Origin: Hypomesus transpacificus | Lineage: Eukaryota; Chordata; Actinopteri; Osmeriformes; Osmeridae | Direction: 5' to 3' | NCBI RefSeq assembly: GCF_021917145.1 | Contig: NC_061071.1 | Span: 7,290,072 to 7,354,071, forward strand | Length of the DNA stretch: 64,000 nucleotides | In this document: positions 1-18,099 of the stretch, in pieces | Layout of the letters: each line of letters starts with the position of its first letter | Position numbering within the stretch: the stretch's first letter is position 1 | Notes under the pieces: generated by a model | Seen by the model: only the letters and a program-made list of their open reading frames with translations | What the model was told of the DNA's origin: nothing | The model's database searches: none | Program-made: the position numbers and the translations under genes

Positions 1-1000
1 ACAGTTTTGACATTCAAATCACATATATACAGTACATAATACACCGAGACTAAAGAAAGGGCAAGGTACTGTGAAAGGTAGCTCACAGTAGATGGGTTTC
101 CGACAGATGAACGCTGCCCCCAAGTGGCAGCTGATAGGCTGAGACCTTCGCCCAATAACAGCATCATCAATATTTACACATTGATGAAGTCCCAAGAAAA
201 AGCATTAAAAGCTGCAATTAAAGTTTAAGACAAATTAGTGTTGTCTGTATTTGAGGTATGCCAGTTTATGAGTGATGCCCAAGCCTTGTTAGGAAGCAAA
301 ATAGTCAACCAAACGGGCAGCAAACAAACCAATGAAACATGACACGAGATACATTTTACGATTGAGGTTTAATTGGGTGTCACAGTAAGGCGCTATGGAG
401 ACGTAAGCATCACAACACTGTCTACTGGTCTACGCCTGGGCAGAATGTCTGCTGCTTTTAAACTGGGCCAAAGAAAAGCCTTCTCCACAGATTCGGATGT
501 AGGGGTGTGTGGTCCCATAAATCCTAAACTGTTTTGGGGACCCGGGAGTCTCAAAATAAAAAACAAGTTTTGTTTGCCTTATCTCTCGGTGCGTGCAAAA
601 TAAATGGTTTTACTGCCATGCTTTTATGGGTCCCTGTCTTGTCTATAATTCAGACATTGTTAAAATGTAAAACCGCAAATTCTGGGTTATGACAGAGACC
701 ACCGAGTCGCAGTGCAGATTGAGAGGACAGGGACACAGATTGAGGGGACAGGGACACTGCGACTGGTTCGGTGTCTAACGGTACTGACTGTCATTTTACT
801 TTGTCCTCCTACTGTAACTGTTTCAATGTTGTGTATACAACTGCTCCCGCTGCAGGATTAGATCATTGTCAATTAGATATGATTTAGATGTTTAAAGAAA
901 ATAAACTGTAATTTAGGGTAGAACTAGGTCTAGTACATTTTGCAGGTGTGAGACCAATGTTGAGTTCCTGGGTACTTGACAGGGTCTGGACTGAACCGAT
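1..1000. other. Upstream flank, no gene recognised
   Basis: I see no coding exon here that resembles a known family; the open frames are short and lack recognisable motifs. Two AATAAA hexamers on the + strand (555-560 and 599-604) would fit the 3' end of a gene lying to the left, but no coding sequence is present to support this. Confidence 0.4.
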
Positions 1001-1009
1001 CATATTTCT

Positions 1010-1080
1010 TTTTAGAACTTGAACTACAAATCCCACAAAACATCTCGCAGCAACGTGACGCGGAAGTGCAATTTACACAT
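1010..1080 (+). promoter_or_regulatory. Probable N6AMT1 core promoter: ZNF143/SBS-like and ETS-like motifs
   Basis: ACTACAAATCCCA at 1023-1035 closely fits the ZNF143/THAP11 element (ACTACAATTCCCA-type). It is followed by TGACG (1056-1060, CRE half site) and CGGAAGTG (1061-1068, ETS/GABP site). This combination is typical of TATA-less housekeeping promoters. It lies about 230-280 bp upstream of the N6AMT1 start codon. Motif matches are seen directly; promoter activity is inferred. Confidence 0.6.
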
Positions 1081-1272
1081 CCCCATGTGCGTGTATGGAT
1101 TTTGTCAACAGACCTGCCAGTCTGCTGCAGGTATTTGTCTTATGTATATGAACCTCACGTCAAGTTTTTGCATTTTCGTTACAGATAGTGGAATAACTAG
1201 AAGTATTAATGTTTGCACATCTTCTTAAGGCTACAAGATTAGTACATAACGTGTCTAGATGTTACAGCCCTT

Positions 1273-1293
1273 ATGTGCATGGGGTTCCGTTAA
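1273..1293 (+). promoter_or_regulatory. Short upstream ORF in N6AMT1 leader
   Basis: ATG at 1273 (and an in-frame ATG at 1279) opens a six-codon frame closed by TAA at 1291-1293, only six bases before the main ATG at 1300. If the leader is unspliced here, ribosomes would meet this uORF first and could reinitiate. However, the bases just before 1300 end in AG, so a 5' UTR intron that removes the uORF is also possible. Confidence 0.35.
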
Positions 1294-1299
1294 TTCCAG

Positions 1300-2410
1300 A
1301 TGTATCCGACACCCCTATATTCTCATGCGGGACGAGGTCCCTTCATTGATGTCTACGAGCCAGCAGAGGACTCATTTCTGCTCATTGATGCTTTGGAGCA
1401 AGACGCAGAGAAGCTGAAACAGATGAGGTGAAACCCACCCTTAAATGCAGAATGTCTAATTCGTGAACAAAATCACATCAAAAACTAATTAATTTTAACC
1501 GTATGTCTCAAAGCCCCACTGTTTGTCTGGAGATAGGCAGCGGCTCTGGGGTGGTGTCTGCCTTCCTAGCATCGGTAGTCGGACCTGAGTCTCTATACAT
1601 GTGAGTTATGTGTGCGCATGTCTAGAGGTAACGAGTAGCTTGGACTTTGTCAAGCAACGAATCTTTATTATGGGTTTGGCACGAGTGTGGAAATGACCAA
1701 TGTGTGTCCTGTGGACAGTTGTACTGATGTGAACCCTGCAGCAGCCCAGTGCACCATGGAAACCTCCCTCTGTAACAAAGTCTGTCTACAGCCTGTAATC
1801 ACTGACTTGGTAAGACTATCTCTCTCTCCCTCTCTCACATTCACCCAGTACTAACTCACACCTTGACATCAAGTGCATCTCTTCCAGGTGGACACTCTCT
1901 TGCCAAGGCTGAGTGGAAAAGTTGACATTCTATTGTTCAACCCTCCCTATGTAGTTACACCCCCTGAGGAGGTAGGCCACCTACCCAGTCACACAGTGCT
2001 GTTGTCCAGGAGATTTGACACAGAGTGCTTTCATAGAAAATCTGTTTGACAATGCCATGCATGTTGCAGGTTGGTAGCCGGGGCATCGAGGCTGCCTGGG
2101 CTGGTGGGTACCGGGGCAGGGAGGTTATGGACAGGGTTTTCCCCCTCGTTCCTCAGCTTCTATCTCAAAAGGGTCTATTTTACCTCGTCACTGTGGTAGA
2201 GAACGACCCAGGTACGTTTCACTTGAAAGTATTCATACAGCGTCATTCCATTGTCTGGTGGTTCCTGTTGAGGGATTGTAGTCACAACTGCCCTCTCTGC
2301 CCCTAGAGGAAATCATCAGTGTGTTGGCAGAGGCTGGCCTGCAGGGGGCGTCCTGTCTGTCTAGAAGAGCTGGGAGAGAAAGCCTCTCTGTGCTACGCTT
2401 CCATACGTGA
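1300..2410 (+). CDS. n6amt1: N6AMT1 / HEMK2 (KMT9 alpha) methyltransferase
   Basis: Six coding exons join in frame with GT-AG borders: 1300-1427, 1514-1600, 1719-1809, 1888-1971, 2070-2211, 2307-2410 (TGA). They give 211 aa; the human protein is 214 aa. The class I S-adenosylmethionine-binding motif EIGSGSG is at residues 49-55, and the acidic motif CTDVNP starts at 73. The catalytic NPPY tetrapeptide of the HemK/N6-MTase family is at 120-123. The vertebrate enzyme works with TRMT112, methylates the Gln of the eRF1 GGQ motif, and as KMT9 monomethylates histone H4 Lys12; its proposed DNA N6-adenine activity is disputed. The N-terminus (MYPTPLYSHAGRG) is a few residues shorter than the human one. 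The ATG at 1300 is the first in-frame start before the conserved DVYEPAEDSF segment. No broken exon was seen. Confidence 0.97.
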
Positions 2411-2706
2411 CCATGGTCATGGGCTCCACACCCCACGCCTTCAAACCCAGCTACAACAGATTAACAGTGTGGTGGGCTGGACCAGTGAATGATGTGTGCA
2501 GAATTTAGAAGTCTGTCAATGTGTCCCTGACTCCCAACGTTATCTTGCACTGCCTTGGGAAAAAAAACAAAAAACATGTTCAAACAGATTTACTGTATGC
2601 TTAATCTATTTTCCACATTGTTTTTGTTGTTGAGTAATGCCCTTGTGAGAATGACATCTTTTTTTATAAAACAAAAATTGACTATTTTAAGTTCAACAGT
2701 GCAAGT

Positions 2707-2712
2707 TTTAAT
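2707..2712 (-). terminator. Candidate poly(A) signal of GART (ATTAAA)
   Basis: On the minus strand the common variant ATTAAA lies about 520 nt past the GART stop codon; no AATAAA occurs between. Its use would give GART a ~0.5 kb 3' UTR that overlaps the N6AMT1 3' UTR in antisense. Confidence 0.4.
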
Positions 2713-2944
2713 GCAAGGACACAAACATCACATTTCCACATAGCTATTTAGTGTTCCAGTGTAAACAGGCTGAGACCCAATCCATGATAACAAACCATTA
2801 CGACTACAATGTTATTCTTACGAGCATAGCAAAATTGCAGCTGCAGCTGGAATTTATCGATTTGTACAACACTTTGTATGACTGACATTTTATAACAATG
2901 GTCCAAATGGGATTTGTATATATAAGGGAAAACAGCTTGAAGAA

Positions 2945-2950
2945 AATAAA
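2945..2950 (+). terminator. Candidate poly(A) signal of N6AMT1 (AATAAA)
   Basis: First canonical AATAAA on the + strand after the N6AMT1 stop, about 535 nt downstream. If used, the N6AMT1 3' UTR runs into the GART 3' UTR on the other strand. A weaker variant signal nearer the stop could be used instead. Confidence 0.45.
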
Positions 2951-3232
2951 CATGTTTGGTCCCAGGTAGGCTGACGAACAGCTTTGGATTTGCGAAGCTG
3001 TCGACGCCACCTTGTAAACACTGACAGGTACAGCATCGTTAAATTGGTGTGGTCATCCTTTTGAGGCAGCCTTGGCACAACTACATACAAGCAAAACATT
3101 CCGTCACATTCTAAAGCCATTCGCATGCTGTGCAGATTCATCTTGGAACTGGTCGGAGCAGAACCACCGGTTCTAATGGCTCAGCTAGTATTCAGGCTAG
3201 TGGTCTGTAGGCTGGGGAGGAGGTGTTCTGGT

Positions 3233-13270
<10,038 letters not shown>

Positions 13271-13340
13271 CTGTGGCTGTTAATGTAACAAAATGAAGTA
13301 ACAAAGTTGAGTGTTGTCAGGCCTTGGACAGATATGTACT
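13271..13340 (-). other. gart: Probable non-coding first exon of GART
   Basis: The 3' border is defined by the donor at 13270; the 5' end (transcription start) is a guess. On the minus strand, sequence further upstream contains an inverted CCAAT next to a TGCGTCA (CRE-like) element around 13525-13535, which could belong to its promoter. The transcription start cannot be located without transcript data. Confidence 0.4.
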
Positions 13341-13620
13341 TCATCCACAGCTGGGGGAGACTGTAGTATGTATCTTCACAAGATCCCTGGTCTCAACTCT
13401 CAAAACCACGTGGAACTCATCTGAATTAGGGCACCTCGATTTGTTTTGTCGGGCTGCCCGAATACTTTGCGCCACATATCTCATCTGCCTAGTTTGCCAA
13501 ATTAAGAACCCATGCATGCCATACCCAATGACGCATAACTAATGCAAATACTTAATGAGATGTTAGATAACATTACCCGTTAGATTTATGAAATTGTAAT
13601 GAAAATGTAGCCAAGACAAA

Positions 13621-13698
13621 TTTATTGTTGGTGTTTTACTGGACTTTTCATTGAAATACTCATTAAAAGGTTTATGAAAGCACATGTGGTATTTTATT
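13621..13698 (-). terminator. Poly(A) signals of the C39-like gene
   Basis: Two AATAAA hexamers on the minus strand (13698-13693 and 13626-13621) lie about 325 and 395 nt past the stop codon at 14022. They are followed within 300 bp by the probable GART first exon on the same strand. Confidence 0.55.
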
Positions 13699-14021
13699 TA
13701 AATCCATAAAACAATGTTCTTTCATTAAAAACCACATAAAAAGGTGTTTCTACAACAGACCACTGTCATCTTGAGAACTTATAATCGTACTCTGGATACA
13801 GTGTATACAGTACCTACAGTATTACAGCTAGTTGATCATCATTGCAATGATGCCATCATCATTTAGCTAACATGACAGCAGTCTAAAGCCACAGTAGCGC
13901 AGACTGCACCACAAGGATGATTGGAAACGTGGTCTGCTTGAAGACAAACGCTTTAAAACAGACCACACACTAAAACAGCTGCGTCCAATCTTCAAGTGGC
14001 TTAGGTGAAATGGCTTTCCAG

Positions 14022-15386
14022 TCACAACAAAGGGAGATCGGGGGTGTGGAGAAGCTCCTGGCCCAGGGTAGAACTTCGGAGGGCGAACAAGGTGACCCCC
14101 GAGCTGTACGCCGCAGGGATGCTGACGTGGGTCATCCTGGGCTGAGTGTCACAGGGGTCTTCCTCACAGGTCATCTGCTTCACCTGGCCTACGGTGGAAG
14201 GAAATGTGGCACGTGACAATGCACTTGTACACGCAAAAGACACGGTGACTGTCTGTTGGTTACATTACAGTATATCTCGTTGTCACACACACACACACAC
14301 ACAAACAAACATACACAAAAAGGCCCAAGGCTACACGGAACAATCTGTACCAATAGAGGCACCTGCCGCTGCAAAAAATCTCACCCTCCACGTCCATCGT
14401 TCTCCAGCGTGGGTCACACTGGCCCTCTGATATGCTGGACAGGAGGGTGTCAGCTGTCAGTCTCTGCATGACGTCCTCCCGACGAATCAGCAACACCGAT
14501 TCACTGCAGAGTCGCTGATGCACCTCCCTCTCACTCACTAACAGAGAACACGGAAGCGGGCTTCAAGACAAACTGTATCGGGAAAGGGCGGTGAGTAACG
14601 ACCGAGCGAGGACGCGTACGAACGTGGACTCACCCACATCTAATGGATTGGTCATGTAGACAGCATTGGGTCCAACCCCAAATATGAGCTGGTGATGCCA
14701 GGCGTCTGGGATCTCTTCCCCTTCAGGCACGGCCTTCTGCATGTTCATGGTGGCCACAGGGACAGCTCCCCTGCGGATCCACTGTGCCAGCCAGGGCACA
14801 AGCCTCACCCTCCGGCGAGGGTGGAGGTGGTAGAACCTACCCATGACACGGCCTCCGCTGGCTTGCTCCGCCCCCTCGATCAGCTGGGAATGCGTCGCCC
14901 CTGGGACAGATGTAAAGAAAAACATGGATGCATATACGGCCTACGCTAAAGTCCAATTTGAATGCACTAACAAACAGGCACACACACACACACCTCCTCC
15001 CGTGTCAATTCAATATCCAGAGCGTGTGAGTGAGTTTGTAGTGTGTGTGTGTGTGTGTGTGGGTGTTCAGAGAAGTTGATAGAGGCCGTACCCGCTTGGC
15101 TCCTGGAGTGCAGGTAGTCTGGCAACGGGGCCTCGTTCCTTCTCAGACACGTCCTCACACACCGATCAGCTGTCTCAGGCGCCACAGTGCAGCCCAGGGC
15201 TTGTAGCACATCTATTACAGCAGTGGCTCCACATGCAGACGCACCGATCTGCAGGGTCTGCCTCTCAACAGCCTCCTGGACTGACCACAACATGGCCCCC
15301 ATCTCCTCGTTGCCCTCCTCATGTCTACCCGGAGACGGGGACACACTAGCGTCTCCACACTCTTTACGAGCTAGCGCGTCTTCCAT
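14022..15386 (-). CDS. Uncharacterised protein, putative C39-like cysteine peptidase fold
   Basis: Four exons join cleanly (15386-15092, 14900-14634, 14537-14385, 14188-14022; stop TGA) and give 293 aa. I do not recognise a named gene. The layout resembles C39-like peptidases. A candidate nucleophile, Cys52, sits at the start of a helix-like stretch (GASACGATAVIDVLQALG). A candidate His167/His168 lies in WHHQLIFGVGPNAVYMTNP, where a His followed by beta strands and then Asn/Asp-Pro is the usual order. Asn183 or Asp186 could be the third residue. No signal peptide or membrane segment is visible, so a cytosolic or nuclear location is likely. The start at 15386 is the only ATG upstream of the conserved-looking core in this exon. 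The gene lies upstream of GART on the same strand and diverges from the Ig gene. Catalytic activity is inferred from arrangement only; the Cys may be non-catalytic. Confidence 0.8.
14283..14302. repeat. (CA)n microsatellite in C39-like gene intron 3
   Basis: Ten CA units between the third and fourth coding exons of the putative peptidase gene. Confidence 0.9.
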
Positions 15387-15539
15387 TTATTGGCAGGTCA
15401 GAAACCAGTCATGTAAAGTACTGAGACAGACAGTTGGCAAAACAGGCACACTTTAAGTTCGTAATCAAAAGGGTTATGACAGATATTTGCTACAGTGAGA
15501 CCTGTGAGGCTGCATGTCGGTCTGGCTATTTACTATGAG

Positions 15540-15820
15540 AGTAATTCAGACGGGCGGTGGGCCGGGGAGATAAACAGTCACGTTTGTTATTAGCGTGGCG
15601 TACTGACACTCACCGTGAATACTTGCAAGCATTAACGTGTTAGCTAATTTGCTTTCTTTAGTTCGTCCAATGTTCTACATGTTAACACTGTTGCAACACT
15701 GTTGGAAATATGAAAATACATTTATTTATAGCTCACAGTGAACGAACAGACGATAATTCCGGTTGTATTGCACACCATATTCGATTGGACTAGGGGAATT
15801 GGCCCTGCAGCCAATAGAAA
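15540..15820 (-). promoter_or_regulatory. Candidate promoter of the C39-like gene
   Basis: The region upstream of the ATG at 15386 holds a GC-box-like GGGCGGTGGGCCGGGG (about 15552-15567) and CCAAT motifs in both orientations (ATTGG near 15784, CCAAT near 15811). These are generic promoter elements; the start site is not defined. Confidence 0.35.
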
Positions 15821-16359
15821 CACAACGTACACAGCATTTAAAGGGGTAGTTACAGCAAAATTATCTACCAAGTTTCTTTGATAAGACTAAAAGCATTGCA
15901 ATTTTTCATCACTTCTCTTTAAAAGTGAAAGACAGATGAAAGGTATAAGAAAAACACTCGAAAATGTTGTATGTGATAATAGTATGATTTTACATATCCA
16001 TTACAGTGATCAATGTCACAGATTAATTAAACATGTTTTGATTAATGTCTGATCAGAACTGACAACGTGAACTGAACGTTTTACGACCAGCCGCGTGACG
16101 TTTCAGCAACACTAATGTTACTTTCTGCCGTGTAACTTTCATTTTTGCAGTTGAGCAGGAGAAAGCTTTCGATTAGGCCTACGTCAATTTGAAGACAATT
16201 TATAATCTTCCAGCGCGATGGTCACCTACAACTAGTTTCAGGAGGAGTCGATAGATTTATTGATTTTCTTTTTTACCAGGCGACATTATTACCCTAATGT
16301 TTTAGTGTAGAAAATCCATTCACTTTTAACGAATGTGTTATTTTGACTTTGCACCTCTC

Positions 16360-17259
16360 ATGCTTTCCAAAAGCACTGTCTTTTGGACAAGCCTGTTGTG
16401 TCTCTCGCTGTTTCCAGATGGTAAGTCCTTAACTTGATCATGAAAGCTAAAATCCTAGAAATATAATAGGTTTAATCTTAACCGTGTGTCCACACAGGGG
16501 CGTTGAACGCTTTCAGGGGTGACATGACTAGATTCCTGTAGACTAGGTTTTAGTGCTCGGATAACATTGATTTCATTTAATGTGATTTTAATGTACACCC
16601 ACAGAATGTCTGACCAGGACTCTGACTGCACACATTGGTGAATCAGTGCTCTTCAATGTGTCCTGCTCTCCAAGTGAACAACCGTACATCTCTGTCTGGC
16701 AGAGGAATGAAACTGTTGTCTATAACTTCGGATCCGAAAGATTTCCTGATACCCATTACAATGACAGGACTCAGATGTTTCTGGAAAAGCATAAACAAAA
16801 TTGCTCCCTGGTCATAACTAACATATTGCTATCAGATGAAGGAACATACAAATTATTTTACAAACGTACTGATAGTACTGATGCAGATTCCCTGATCAGC
16901 CCTGAATTTGTTCTCAAGGTTCTGTCTCCTGGTAAGTTCTGAATAAAAGCTTCTCTCTCTCTTGACAACACCCTAATCAAATATATAATGATGAGAAACC
17001 TTTAAACAACACTCTTAACATTTCGCAACATTCATAAAACAGTTTTTGTTGCCAAACGCTACCACGTTTGATTAGGATTTGATGGGAACATTAATAGTCA
17101 CAGGACTGTATGTGGTTTCTAGCCTCAGCAGTCACCAGTAATCAGAAGACTCTTCCTCCTGAAGCAGTGCCCATCATTGGACCTGTTGTTGGTGCCATGG
17201 CCACTCTGCTAGGATTGGCGATGGTATTACTGTTAACACGAAGGAGGTGTCACCACTAG
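16360..17259 (+). CDS. Single-Ig-domain type I membrane protein, CD2/SLAM-like
   Basis: Three exons (16360-16420, 16605-16931, 17123-17259) give 174 aa. Exon 1 encodes a signal peptide (MLSKSTVFWTSLLCLSLFPD); an in-frame ATG at 16333 would add nine residues. Exon 2 is one V-type Ig domain, with B-strand Cys41, core Trp52 and the F-strand motif DEGTYKL, where the usual second Cys is replaced by Leu104. Sequons are at Asn38, Asn55 and Asn86. Exon 3 holds a short stalk, one membrane segment (about 147-167, no charged residue) and the tail TRRRCHH, without tyrosine motifs. Loss of the canonical disulfide with a retained DxGxY motif resembles the N-terminal domain of the CD2/SLAM receptors, whose members act in leukocyte adhesion and signalling. 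Family assignment is an inference; another teleost immune-type Ig family is possible. Confidence 0.75.
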
Positions 17260-17295
17260 CAAATGGTAAAAGCATATTTGACAAACAATTCTCCT

Positions 17296-17301
17296 AATAA
17301 A
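17296..17301 (+). terminator. Candidate poly(A) signal of the Ig gene at the transposon edge
   Basis: AATAAA occurs only 37 bases after the stop codon, and most of it lies in the first bases of the left inverted repeat of the Tc1-like element (ATAAACTCC). Confidence 0.45.
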
Positions 17302-18092
17302 CTCCCAAACTTCCAAAGTTTGGAAACGTAATTTCGGTCGATTATTCCTCCCCTTTATTAATACCAATTGGTATTGTATTTTATATTGTTGGAAAGCCTG
17401 ATTAGTCATCTTTACAACGAGGTACAACTTGTAAGGATCGTGCATTCGTGGAATGAGCAACACGGCTAACCGTGTGGGTAGCAGCCCAAAAAGATTTGCC
17501 AAAATCCCCTGCAACATTCTTCTGTTGGTATTCACTCTCGTTTTGAGCTTCAAGTGGGATCAGCTTGGGCGTGCTGTACGTGCCAGAGTGACCAACCCAA
17601 ACATGTTGACTGACTTGCAACAAATCCTGGTTGAGGAATGGGATGCCATCCCACAGCAGTTTGTGACCAGGCTGGTGACCAGCATGAGGAGGAGGTGCCA
17701 AGCTGTTGTGGCTGCGTATTGGTCTTCCACACGCTACTGAGGTCCCTGACAGTGTCAAATGAGTAAAGTGGAAAAATTGCCAATATGTGTTGTTTTTTCC
17801 TTATTACTGTGGGAGAGTGCAATTATCCAATCCACCAAGAAACTCAAAACGAGAGTGAATACCAACAGAAGAATATTGCAGGGGATTTTGGCAAAAAAAT
17901 TTGGGCCGCCACACACACGGTTAGCTGTGTTGCTCATTCCACGAATGCCAATCCTTACAAGTTGTACCTCGTTGTAAAGGTGACTAATCAGGCTTTCCAA
18001 AGATATAAAATACAATACCAATTGGTATTATTAAAGGGGAGGAATAATCGACCGAAATAACATTTCCAAACTTGTTTGAGGAGTTTATGATA
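17296..18092. mobile_element. Tc1/mariner-derived element with ~250-bp terminal inverted repeats
   Basis: The left arm (about 17296-17550) and the right arm (about 17840-18092) are inverted copies of each other, sharing for example TTTCGGTCGATTATTCCTCC and ACCAATTGGTATTG. Between them, on the + strand, is the C-terminus of a Tc1-type transposase, recognised by DQLGRAVRARV and LVEEWDAIPQQFVTRLV and ending in SSTRY plus a stop at 17738-17740. The DNA-binding and catalytic DDE regions are missing, so this is a deleted, non-autonomous copy. Exact ends and the TA duplication are not certain. Confidence 0.8.
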
Positions 18093-18099
18093 GGGTTCA

